Made by a program: the position numbers and the translations under genes. A stretch of DNA of 26,460 bases from Pseudobdellovibrionaceae bacterium (GTDB taxonomy: Bacteria > Bdellovibrionota > Bdellovibrionia > Bdellovibrionales > Bdellovibrionaceae), in NCBI GenBank assembly GCA_947374445.1, contig CANCBY010000010.1, positions 1 to 26,460 of the forward strand, written 5' to 3'. Positions 14,779 through 21,821 of this stretch are shown here, piece after piece (the first letter of the stretch is position 1; the number at the start of each line of letters is the position of its first letter). A model generated the notes under the pieces. That model had not been told where the DNA came from. It did not search any database and worked only from the letters and a program-made list of their open reading frames with translations.

Positions 14779-16514
14779 ACTCTCAAAAAAAAACAAACCC
14801 GCTTCAATACTCTCTATTCATACTAATTTTTTTTATATCTCTCACTAGCAAGGGCTTAGATCTCGACACTCCACTGGCAAACAGCCACTCGGAGGTTCAA
14901 CTTTTGGAAAAATGTCGTCTCAAGCTTATTCAAAGCTCTGGCTTAAATTTACGGGCAGAGGCTAACACTCAAAGTGAAGTTCTCTCAACGCCTCCAATGA
15001 ACACTCGAGTCTGTGTCGAAAAATCGATAACAGTTAAAACTGAAAAATGGAGCTACGTCACAACCGAAATTGATCGTGATTTTGGAGGATGGGTTTTGTC
15101 GCGGTTTCTGGGAGACAAATCGACACTCGCGAGCAGCTCTCTTGACGAAGCTCGTAGTGCTATCAAAACAAAAGACTATCGTGCCGCTCTAAATTGGTCG
15201 CAGAGAGCGGTTCAAAGCACTGAAAGCTCTGAGTCCTTGAATCTTCTCTTGCAGTCGTATATGGGTATTGGCGACAAAAAAATGGTTGCAAAAACGGAAG
15301 CTAGAATTGCAACTTACCGTCAGTTAAACCCATTAGATCAGGATCTTAGCCGACTCAGCGAAAACACCCCGCCGTTGGCAGAAGACTCCCTCCTTTCGAA
15401 GCAACTCAATTGCAAAGAACAAATTAAAAAAAAGGAAAGCCAGCACGAAACATATCTATCAATTCCGTTTACAGAAGTTGATCCGACAAGAAATTTTGAA
15501 GCACTTCTACCTGCCAAATCGGATGCTCTCATTGATGTTCGCGCACTCGAAACAGCAAACAACCTGCTCACCAACAACGAGCTTGAAGACTGCTTCTTTA
15601 CGGCCTCTCCAAAAAACAGTTCAGACTGCAAGAGCTTGAATGGTCATCTTGCACAACTAGAAAAATTTGAAAAGGAAGAAGGCCTAGGACCTGACCTGAA
15701 GTTTTTAGATCCAGAACTGCTTCGCCTAGAAAGACTGCAAACCCCTGCTCTTTGGCCTGAAAAAAAGGCGAACCTCCAAAAACATATCCTGCAAAGCCTG
15801 ATTAAAATTCTAGAATCACACAAGGGTGTTGTTTTTAATTTGCATGGCATTGCTTCGGCTTCAGAATACGACCGCTTTTGGCTTGAAAAGAATTTCTTCT
15901 CAATCACTCGAACCGAGCAAACTCCGCAAAAAATTGATGCAGAAACACTCAAGTTTGCAATTTGTAATTTTTTTGAAGTGACTTACCAAGATAACCTCCA
16001 ACGCGAACACACGCTGGGACCTCAAGCCACTCTTTTGCTGGCCGATTCAGTCGACTATCAAAAGGAACCAAACCTAAGAGCCAACTTGCTAAAACTCGCC
16101 ATCAACGAATTTAAAGATTTCGGCTGGGTCTCAAGTCAGCAGCACGAATCTGCGACTTATGCCTCAGAAGCTGAACAATTACTTAATAGAGAAGCTTGCG
16201 ATAAAGATTCAACCGAATCTCCCCAATTTAAAAGCTTAATTGCTTTCGAAAAGGCACTCAAAGAAAGGCTAACGCAACCCAACACTGATGATTGGGCTCA
16301 GCTATTTCCCTGCCACTCGCTAAAGCTCGAACAGATCACGACTTCATTCACTGAGTTAATCTCTCGATCCAAAGCCACATTGCTCTTACTTGAAGCTAAA
16401 AACGATATTTTGCAGACTAAAGCTATAATCAATGAAAAAAAGAGAACTCTTCAGTTCAAAAAAATCAGGCTCGATCTTGATAAGAACGGGCGCTGGGTTC
16501 GAATAGCAAAGTGA
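14775..16514 (+). CDS. Exported SH3-domain protein
   Basis: The protein has 579 residues from the TTG at 14775, chosen because GGAG (14767-14770) lies four bases upstream and the start overlaps the preceding stop (TTGA). An in-frame TTG at 14760 is less well placed. The N-terminus is a Sec signal (LQYSLFILIFFISLTSKG). Next comes a bacterial SH3 (SH3b) domain of roughly 65 residues (LIQSSGLNLRAEANTQSEVL ... WSYVTTEIDRDFGGWVLSRFL, in pieces), as used for binding cell-wall or protein ligands. A helical TPR-like pair follows (AIKTKDYRAALNWSQRAVQS), then about 380 residues I do not recognise, with several cysteines. It probably acts in the periplasm together with the coupled upstream exported protein. 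Confidence 0.78.
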   Translation: MNSQKKTNPLQYSLFILIFFISLTSKGLDLDTPLANSHSEVQLLEKCRLKLIQSSGLNLRAEANTQSEVLSTPPMNTRVCVEKSITVKTEKWSYVTTEIDRDFGGWVLSRFLGDKSTLASSSLDEARSAIKTKDYRAALNWSQRAVQSTESSESLNLLLQSYMGIGDKKMVAKTEARIATYRQLNPLDQDLSRLSENTPPLAEDSLLSKQLNCKEQIKKKESQHETYLSIPFTEVDPTRNFEALLPAKSDALIDVRALETANNLLTNNELEDCFFTASPKNSSDCKSLNGHLAQLEKFEKEEGLGPDLKFLDPELLRLERLQTPALWPEKKANLQKHILQSLIKILESHKGVVFNLHGIASASEYDRFWLEKNFFSITRTEQTPQKIDAETLKFAICNFFEVTYQDNLQREHTLGPQATLLLADSVDYQKEPNLRANLLKLAINEFKDFGWVSSQQHESATYASEAEQLLNREACDKDSTESPQFKSLIAFEKALKERLTQPNTDDWAQLFPCHSLKLEQITTSFTELISRSKATLLLLEAKNDILQTKAIINEKKRTLQFKKIRLDLDKNGRWVRIAK

Positions 16515-16538
16515 TTTGAATAGTGCTTTGAATAGTGA
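16515..16538 (+). repeat. Tandem 12-bp direct repeat before fliL
   Basis: TTTGAATAGTGC (16515-16526) and TTTGAATAGTGA (16527-16538) are tandem copies differing in one base, followed by a partial third (TTTGA). They begin directly after the stop of the SH3-domain gene and end about 32 bases before the fliL start. They may be simple duplication of the gene end or a binding site. Confidence 0.55.
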
Positions 16539-16570
16539 TTTGACTTCAGCTAAAGTAACCAAGAGGTTGC

Positions 16571-17071
16571 ATGGAAGACGCAAACAGTCCTAAAACAAAT
16601 TCAAAATCGGTCGCCGTTCTTATTCTCCTTGGCGTCATCAACATGGCTGTTGTTGTTGGGGCCGGACTAATGATTCAAAAAGCGAAAAAAAAAGAGGCGG
16701 CCGAAGCTCTGGCCACTGAGACGGCCAAGCCAAAATCAGAAGCAACCCCTATTCCCGAAAAGCCCTATGTTTCTAAAATTGTTCCTGTAGAAACAGTGAT
16801 CATCAACCTGCTTGGCAATACAGGCCGACGGATCGTTAAAATTAATATCGACCTTGAACTCGAGGGCAATACAGCCCCCCAAGAAATCATTGCAAAAAAA
16901 GTTCAAATCCGCGATCGACTCATTGTCACGCTTTCAGATCAGACCTATGAACAAATTCAAACTAAAGAAGGCAAAGAGAACCTGCGCGAGCTGATGCGCG
17001 ACAATCTCAATGGGCTTTTAAAAGAGGCTAAAATTAAAAATGTTTATTTCACGGATATCATCTACAACTAG
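16571..17071 (+). CDS. fliL: FliL-family flagellar basal-body-associated protein
   Basis: The 166-residue protein has a short polar N-terminus, one transmembrane helix (SVAVLILLGVINMAVVVGAGLMI), a charged Ala/Lys/Glu/Pro linker and the FliL core domain (VETVIINLLGNTGRRIVKINIDLEL, in pieces; IRDRLIVTLSDQTYEQIQTKEGKENL; FTDIIYN at the C-terminus). FliL sits at the inner membrane around the flagellar stators and modulates motor function; its core is a SPFH-like ring-forming domain. AGAGG precedes the ATG. It lies 56 bases after the SH3-domain gene and 30 bases before the zinc-binding protein gene. No other flagellar gene is in view, so this may be one of several FliL paralogs. Confidence 0.88.
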   Translation: MEDANSPKTNSKSVAVLILLGVINMAVVVGAGLMIQKAKKKEAAEALATETAKPKSEATPIPEKPYVSKIVPVETVIINLLGNTGRRIVKINIDLELEGNTAPQEIIAKKVQIRDRLIVTLSDQTYEQIQTKEGKENLRELMRDNLNGLLKEAKIKNVYFTDIIYN

Positions 17072-17101
17072 TTTGATAAATTAATACGTCAGGATCGATC
17101 G

Positions 17102-17605
17102 ATGAAGCACCCTCTCTGCCCATTTTGCCAAAAACCAAAAGCCACGCTTGAGTGCGGTCTTTGTCATTCGGCGGTTTGCAAATACTGCGCGCAGTTTGTT
17201 GATGAAGGTCGTCTGTCATTTTTGCCGAAATTACCCAAGGAGCTAAGTCATACTACCTACTGTGGCCCTTGTTATGATGTCAAAATAAGCCCCCAGATTG
17301 AGGCCTACGATCTCACTATGGAGAAAGCCAAAAACATAAATATCTTTTATAAAAATGAATCTAAAGAAACGCGTTTAGTGGAGCGCAATGAAAAGCCGTT
17401 GAAAGTCGAAAACTGCCCCGATAAAGAAGAAACCATTTTGCGCCTGGCTTTTTTGGCAGCACTTGCTAACTTTAATTCGATAATCGATGTGGATTTGGTT
17501 TCAACCAAAGTTCGCCATGAGGCTTATCAGACATCCATTTGGCGAGGACAATGTCTCCCCGCCCAGCTCAGCGACGCAAAAATTAATGCGAAAAGATTTA
17601 ACTAG
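17102..17605 (+). CDS. Putative zinc-binding protein with four CxxC motifs
   Basis: The protein has 167 residues. The N-terminal 57 residues hold four CxxC pairs (C6/C9, C18/C21, C26/C29, C54/C57), a pattern expected to bind two zinc ions in a cross-brace like B-box or FYVE-type modules. From about residue 65 there is a different domain (AYDLTMEKAKNINIFYKNES ... EETILRLAFLAALANFNSIIDVDL) whose pattern of helix, Asn, then IIDVDL strand loosely recalls the YbjQ heavy-metal-binding fold; that comparison is weak. AGGA lies seven bases before the ATG. It follows fliL by 30 bases. There is no signal peptide, so it is cytoplasmic. Function unknown. Confidence 0.72.
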   Translation: MKHPLCPFCQKPKATLECGLCHSAVCKYCAQFVDEGRLSFLPKLPKELSHTTYCGPCYDVKISPQIEAYDLTMEKAKNINIFYKNESKETRLVERNEKPLKVENCPDKEETILRLAFLAALANFNSIIDVDLVSTKVRHEAYQTSIWRGQCLPAQLSDAKINAKRFN

Positions 17606-17623
17606 CCTGGAGTTAATCTTCTA

Positions 17624-17896
17624 CTAGTCTTCTATGACGTATTTGATTTGCTCGTGCAATGACTGACTGCCTTCTTGCTCTAGAATCAAACGGCCACAAG
17701 CATAAAAAATCAATTTAACAATATGTAAAGCCGGCTCTTTGGCAGTCACATTTTTATTCACCAAATTGACAAGGCCGACAACGATTGCATCAGTGGAACT
17801 GACCTTCTTTTTTTTCTTAGTAGTTTTCTTTGTAGTTTTTTTGTTGCTTTTGAGGGGAGCTTTTGATGCTCGAGTCTTTTTTGCTTTTTTAGCCAT
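17624..17896 (-). CDS. Lysine-rich histone-H1-like small protein
   Basis: The protein has 90 residues from the ATG at 17896, chosen because AGGAG lies seven bases upstream; an upstream in-frame ATG at 17938 is less well placed. Residues 1 to about 34 are an unstructured basic tail of KKTT/KK-type repeats like those of bacterial histone-H1-like proteins, which bind DNA without strong sequence preference. Residues about 37-90 form a mostly non-basic helical domain (DAIVVGLVNLVNKNV, ALHIVKLIFYACGRLILEQ) that could dimerise. The basic tail plus a helical domain suggests a nucleoid-associated protein; this is inference. It is flanked by the zinc protein (convergent, 18 bases) and the msrB promoter region (divergent). 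Confidence 0.75.
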   Translation of the reverse strand: MAKKAKKTRASKAPLKSNKKTTKKTTKKKKKVSSTDAIVVGLVNLVNKNVTAKEPALHIVKLIFYACGRLILEQEGSQSLHEQIKYVIED

Positions 17897-17937
17897 AGAA
17901 TTCTCCTGCCATCGCTGTTTTTTAAGTAATCGAATCA

Positions 17938-17949
17938 AATGTTAACATT
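17938..17949. promoter_or_regulatory. 12-bp palindrome upstream of the lysine-rich gene
   Basis: AATGTTAACATT is a perfect palindrome, 42 to 53 bases upstream of the lysine-rich gene's ATG and in the divergent region shared with msrB. The position suits an operator, but short AT-rich palindromes also occur by chance. Confidence 0.25.
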
Positions 17950-18003
17950 GGACCGTTGTGGCTGGGACTATGTCGGATATCAAAGATTTCGTCCACAATG
18001 AAA

Positions 18004-18031
18004 TTTACCTCCCCAGTGCTTTTTATATATT
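18004..18031 (+). promoter_or_regulatory. Candidate promoter of msrB-msrA
   Basis: TTTACC (18004-18009), a 16-base spacer and TATATT (18026-18031, 5 of 6 matches to the -10 consensus) lie ahead of msrB. Transcription would begin about 18038-18040. That gives a leader of roughly 37 bases to the ATG at 18077 and argues against the ATG at 18041 as the true start. Confidence 0.45.
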
Positions 18032-18076
18032 GTAAAAGTAATGCAAAATCGCCTAGCAAAAGAGAGTGAGCACAAA

Positions 18077-18565
18077 ATGAGCTTTGATCCCAAAAAATTT
18101 AAAAAACCTAGCCCCAACGAGCTCAAAGAAAAACTCACAGAAATTCAATATTCTGTGACACAAAATGAAGACACCGAAAGGCCATTCCAGAATCCCTTCC
18201 ATGACCTCAAACAAGAAGGCATTTATGTCGATATTGTTTCAGGCGAACCTCTTTTTAGCTCACTTGATAAATTCGACTCAGGCTGTGGATGGCCTAGCTT
18301 CACTCGCCCTCTTGCTGAAACCAAAATTCAAGAAAAGTCAGATTACAAAGTGGGCCAAAAGCGCGTCGAAGTTCGCTCTCAGTACGCGGACTCGCATCTG
18401 GGACATGTCTTTACCGATGGCCCTGCTCCTACCGGGCTTCGATACTGCATCAACTCGGCCTCACTGCGATTTATTTCAATAGATGATCTTGAAAGCGCTG
18501 GCTATGGTCAGTTTTTAGGGCTTTTTAAGAACTCCCTAAAAAAGACCAGCAAGGATTCTTTATGA
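18077..18565 (+). CDS. msrB: Peptide-methionine (R)-S-oxide reductase MsrB
   Basis: MsrB reduces the R-epimer of methionine sulfoxide in proteins. At 162 residues from the ATG at 18077 it contains SGCGWPSF (C70), QYADSHLGHVFTDGP and the catalytic-cysteine motif RYCIN (C124) followed by SASLRF. The four zinc-binding cysteines found in many MsrB proteins are absent: the first pair reads YVDIVSGEPLF and the second YADSHLGH, so this is the zinc-free subtype. I favour 18077 over the ATG at 18041 because the latter lies at or next to the predicted transcription start. The stop overlaps the msrA start as ATGA, so the two are translationally coupled. Confidence 0.94.
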   Translation: MSFDPKKFKKPSPNELKEKLTEIQYSVTQNEDTERPFQNPFHDLKQEGIYVDIVSGEPLFSSLDKFDSGCGWPSFTRPLAETKIQEKSDYKVGQKRVEVRSQYADSHLGHVFTDGPAPTGLRYCINSASLRFISIDDLESAGYGQFLGLFKNSLKKTSKDSL

Positions 18566-19047
18566 GCAAACAAATCACTGTTTTGGCTGGAGGCTGTTTT
18601 TGGGGAGTCGAAGAGCTTCTTCGCAAAGTCGATGGTGTTATCAATACCCAGGTCGGATACTGCGGTGGCGACCCCACAAGAGCCACGTACAATGACGTAA
18701 AAAAAGGCAATACGGGCCATGCGGAGTCGATTCAAATTGAGTTCGACAGCGAAAAGTTGAGTTTTGAAGATCTCTTAACGCTGTTCTTTAAACTCCATGA
18801 CCCCACCACCCTCAATCGCCAAGGCAATGACGTTGGCACTCAATACCGCTCGGCTATATTCTGCCAATCAGAGCAACAAAAAGAATCAGCACTTAAGATC
18901 ATCAAGGAAATTGAAAGTTCAGGCTCTTGGAAAAAGCCCCTAACGACTGAGGTTGTTTTGCAGCAAACATTCTTTAGCGCCGAAGAGTTTCATCAAGATT
19001 ATCTGCAAAAAAATCCCGGTGGCTACACTTGCCATTACTGGCGATAG
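18562..19047 (+). CDS. msrA: Peptide-methionine (S)-S-oxide reductase MsrA
   Basis: MsrA reduces the S-epimer of methionine sulfoxide, complementing MsrB. The 161-residue protein has the catalytic motif AGGCFWGVEE (C12), VGYCGGDP, GHAESIQIEFD and HDPTTLNRQGNDVGTQYRS, all diagnostic of the family. A C-terminal cysteine (YTCHYWR) and C34 are available for resolving disulfides. There is no signal peptide, so it is probably cytoplasmic. The ATG lies inside the msrB stop (ATGA overlap). A strong terminator follows 20 bases after the stop. Confidence 0.96.
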   Translation: MSKQITVLAGGCFWGVEELLRKVDGVINTQVGYCGGDPTRATYNDVKKGNTGHAESIQIEFDSEKLSFEDLLTLFFKLHDPTTLNRQGNDVGTQYRSAIFCQSEQQKESALKIIKEIESSGSWKKPLTTEVVLQQTFFSAEEFHQDYLQKNPGGYTCHYWR

Positions 19048-19066
19048 GCCTTAACTAAAAAATAAA

Positions 19067-19096
19067 AAAAAGGGAAGGTTTGATCCTTCCCTTTTT
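19067..19096. terminator. Bidirectional intrinsic terminator between msrA and cspA
   Basis: GGGAAGG (19072-19078) and CCTTCCC (19085-19091) form a perfect stem with a six-base loop, extended by A5 on the left and T5 on the right. The symmetry gives a T-tract in both directions, so it can end msrBA from the left and the cold-shock gene from the right. Confidence 0.88.
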
Positions 19097-19157
19097 AAAA
19101 CATTATTAAAATATTAAAATGTTATTTTAAAACTGTCGCTCGTAATAGCGCTAGCTA

Positions 19158-19352
19158 TTAACGCTTAACAGTTACTTGAGTCGCAACAGGACCTTTTTTG
19201 CCTTGTCCGACTTCGAATTGAACTTTGTCACCATCTTTAGGCTGCTCGCCTTGAATTTCAGAAATGTGAAAAAATAAATCCGCTCCGCTGTCTGGAGTGA
19301 TAAAGCCGAAGCCTTTGCTTGTGTTAAAAAACTTAACTGTCCCATTTTGCAT
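19158..19352 (-). CDS. Cold-shock protein (CspA family)
   Basis: This is a 64-residue single cold-shock domain that binds single-stranded RNA/DNA and melts secondary structure. It has NGTVKFFNTSKGFGFI (RNP1, residues about 13-19) and DLFFHIS (RNP2, about 25-31), and ends KKGPVATQVTVKR. The frame is open further upstream, but the ATG at 19352 fits the family's usual start (MQNGTVKFF) and has AGGGG seven bases upstream. The region between this ATG and rsmG is 128 bases, enough for a leader of the kind seen on cold-shock mRNAs; I cannot identify the promoter with confidence. A small dyad (TAATAGC ... GCTATTA, 19143-19160) overlaps the stop codon. Confidence 0.94.
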   Translation of the reverse strand: MQNGTVKFFNTSKGFGFITPDSGADLFFHISEIQGEQPKDGDKVQFEVGQGKKGPVATQVTVKR

Positions 19353-19480
19353 TGAATACCCCTGTTTGAAAACTTGTACTGAGACCTTAGCACATTTCAA
19401 GGCCGTGGCTATCTTAATCTTCAATTTGATCAGATTAATCAGAATTGATTTGCCCCTGCTCTTACGTTTATCTTTGAACA

Positions 19481-20128
19481 ATGACGAAAGCGATGACTAG
19501 TGCTAAAACTTTTGACCTAAGAGCCCCACTTCTTCTTCAGCTTGGCCTTAATGCTGAAGCAGTGCCCGCCCTGCAAAAATACATGTCGCTATTATGGGCA
19601 GCGAATAGCGATCTCAACCTTTTTAGCCGCCAAATGCCACAGCAAGAATTGGTCGACAACCACCTGATCGACTGCTTATTGCCTTTGTCACAGTTAAACC
19701 CAAAGCTGAAGGCCATTGCCGACTTTGGCTCCGGAGGCGGAATGCCTGGAGTGATTTATGCTTTGGCGCTTCCTGAGACCACAGTGCATCTCTTTGAAAA
19801 GAGCGCAAAAAAACGAGACTTTCTCAAGCAATGCTGTGGGTTAGCCCCAAATCTTCAAGTTCATGCTGAAATTCCATTGGAATTCAAAATGGAACTCAAA
19901 AATATCGAGTTAGTCACAGCTCGTGCATTTAAACCTTTAGATGTGATTTTGGAACTCAGTCGAAATTACTACGGACAAAAGGGCAAATACTTTCTGCTCA
20001 AAGGACGCCGAGAAAAAATCGACGAGGAACTGCTCTTCGCCCGAAAGAAATTCAAAGATCTCAAAGCCGAAATAATTCCCCTGAAATCACCGCTCCTTGA
20101 GGTCGAAAGACATCTTGTCTTGATCTAA
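19481..20128 (+). CDS. rsmG: 16S rRNA (guanine527-N7)-methyltransferase RsmG
   Basis: RsmG (GidB) makes m7G527 in 16S rRNA. The 215-residue protein has the family's N-terminal helices with NLFSRQ and LVDNHLIDCL, the SAM-binding motif IADFGSGGGMPGVIYAL (residues about 79-95), LFEKSAKKRDFL, and TARAF, matching RsmG length and order. The start is ATG at 19481, or possibly ATG at 19493; neither has a clear ribosome binding site. It is divergent from the cold-shock gene. Its stop abuts the stop of the convergent exported-protein gene with no gap. The usual partners mnmG and parAB are not visible. Confidence 0.93.
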   Translation: MTKAMTSAKTFDLRAPLLLQLGLNAEAVPALQKYMSLLWAANSDLNLFSRQMPQQELVDNHLIDCLLPLSQLNPKLKAIADFGSGGGMPGVIYALALPETTVHLFEKSAKKRDFLKQCCGLAPNLQVHAEIPLEFKMELKNIELVTARAFKPLDVILELSRNYYGQKGKYFLLKGRREKIDEELLFARKKFKDLKAEIIPLKSPLLEVERHLVLI

Positions 20129-20692
20129 CTACGGAGTGAAAGGAACTGGAGCTCCAGAAGAATGATCCGTCGATGCAGGAGCCACCGCCGGTGCTGATTC
20201 AGCTGAGACTGGGGCCGAAGCCACAGGAGCAGGCACCGAGGCCGCTGATTCAGGTGCTTTTACTTTTTCAGGCGCTGGTGGCTTAGGCGGATCTTTTTTA
20301 ACACAGACAACATTGTAAACGCCATACTCTCCGCCACCGCGAAAAACTCCGCCAAATGAAGGCTGGCCAGCTGCATTGAGTCGGCCTTTTTTGGCCACCA
20401 CGAGCATCAAGGCCGGTGCCGAAGTCGCTCTCAATATTGTTGAATCCGATGACCTTCGGTCTACAGCTTCCATCTCAAAGTTCTCGCTGCGATCCTGGCC
20501 AAAAACAAATATATGAATAAGTAGTTTGATCGATGTTCCATCAACGACGATATCTAAGCTATAGCGTTCATCGCCTGCCAGCTTAGGCTCGCAAGCCAAG
20601 ATCACATAAGGCTTTTGCGGGTCAGAACTCGTCTGAGCAAAAACCGAAAAACTCATCAACAGTGTAATTAGTGATAGTGCTATATTTTTCAT
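20129..20692 (-). CDS. Exported protein with Pro/Ala-rich C-terminal tail
   Basis: The protein has 187 residues from the ATG at 20692. A longer in-frame ATG at 20719 adds nine residues before the signal peptide and is less likely. Residues 1-20 are a Sec signal (MKNIALSLITLLMSFSVFAQ). A beta-rich domain follows, with two cysteines (LACEPKL and VVCVKKD) that frame it and may pair. The last about 50 residues are a disordered Pro/Ala/Ser/Val-rich tail (PPKPPAPEKVKAPES...), a type often used to span the periplasm or cell wall. No family is recognised. It is convergent with rsmG, with directly abutting stop codons. Confidence 0.7.
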   Translation of the reverse strand: MKNIALSLITLLMSFSVFAQTSSDPQKPYVILACEPKLAGDERYSLDIVVDGTSIKLLIHIFVFGQDRSENFEMEAVDRRSSDSTILRATSAPALMLVVAKKGRLNAAGQPSFGGVFRGGGEYGVYNVVCVKKDPPKPPAPEKVKAPESAASVPAPVASAPVSAESAPAVAPASTDHSSGAPVPFTP

Positions 20693-20935
20693 AAATCGCA
20701 ATCTACCCAAATTGGCCAAAGATTAAAAGAGTGAACAAAAAAATCGACCGAAATCGGCTCTTTTTATGCTTTGGCCGCCAAAAACCAAACACCAACCAGA
20801 TCAAATTTTCAAACCTGTCAAAACCCTAAACAGAGACTTCCCTCTTTCAACAATTCGCTCGAAGACCCCACGAACGATGAACAATTTTCGGAGGTCGTGT
20901 TCGCTGTGAATTCTCAGAACCGAGTCGCAGACTGA

Positions 20936-21652
20936 TTATTTTTTGATACTCTTAGCTTTTTGCTCAACTAGCCACTTGCGAAAAGATTGGTTTAAATCTG
21001 GCAAGCGACAATAGGTATCGAGATAGCTCTCCATCTTCATGCCAACACTCAAGCGCAACAAATTTTTAAAATCACATTTGGCTGCAATCATCTCGACAAG
21101 CGCCTGTGAGGCTATATAGCGGTAACGAACTTGCTCAGGCGTAGACGAAAATGGATGCGAAAGCTCTCGCACATCGGCAGGAATTGGCTGCGCCGCAAGC
21201 CATTGATAATCAACAGAACCCGCTTGCGACAAATGGTTGGCCAAGCCTTCTTCAAGCCATTTAGGGATAGCCTCTTTGTACTTTTGAAATGAAATCACGT
21301 GAGAAAGTTCATGCGCAAAAATCTGATCGAAGTTCTGAGTCGTCACTCTCGGCCCCAGATGTACCGTATTGTCGGCTTTGCGCGAAAACGCCAATACCGT
21401 CGGCCCATAGCCATGAGCTTTACCAAAAGAGTCTTGATCTTTATACCAGACCACCGTCACCCGACGGATGCTCCACTCAAGATAAGACTGAATTTTATCT
21501 GAAACCTTGTCGATGCGAGTTTTGTTGATCCACGCAGGGGCTTCCGACATAAAGGTCGTGTTGGTCTGAAGCTCAGCCGCACTTGCAGGCACTGACAGGT
21601 ATCCAAAGACAACGACCAAAACTGGCACCATAAATTTTGATTTCAAAAACAT
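20936..21652 (-). CDS. Exported HExxH zinc metallopeptidase
   Basis: The 238-residue protein has a Sec signal (hydrophobic core VPVLVVVFGYLSVPASA, cleavage near residue 25-26). The gluzincin-type active site is HELSH at residues 114-118, followed by the third-ligand candidate EEGLANHL with E134/E135 about 17 residues later, as in peptidase MA-like proteins. The first histidines and the later glutamate would bind zinc, with E115 as general base. The C-terminal part has two cysteines (KCDFK, YCRLP). GGAGAG lies three bases before the ATG. It likely acts in the periplasm or outside the cell; the substrate is unknown. It is a single minus-strand gene, divergent from the RlmI-type methyltransferase. 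Confidence 0.85.
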   Translation of the reverse strand: MFLKSKFMVPVLVVVFGYLSVPASAAELQTNTTFMSEAPAWINKTRIDKVSDKIQSYLEWSIRRVTVVWYKDQDSFGKAHGYGPTVLAFSRKADNTVHLGPRVTTQNFDQIFAHELSHVISFQKYKEAIPKWLEEGLANHLSQAGSVDYQWLAAQPIPADVRELSHPFSSTPEQVRYRYIASQALVEMIAAKCDFKNLLRLSVGMKMESYLDTYCRLPDLNQSFRKWLVEQKAKSIKK

Positions 21653-21821
21653 AATCTCTCCAAACCGCTAAAAATCAACCCGTCGAACAAAAAGACGAAT
21701 CAGTAGATTATCTACGCCAACTGCAAACCTCAAGACTCTCAGGGTCTATTTTAAATGAAATTTTGCACCCCAAATGCTTTTCGATTGGCATTCAGAGCCG
21801 CACTGATTATCTTCTGCCGCC

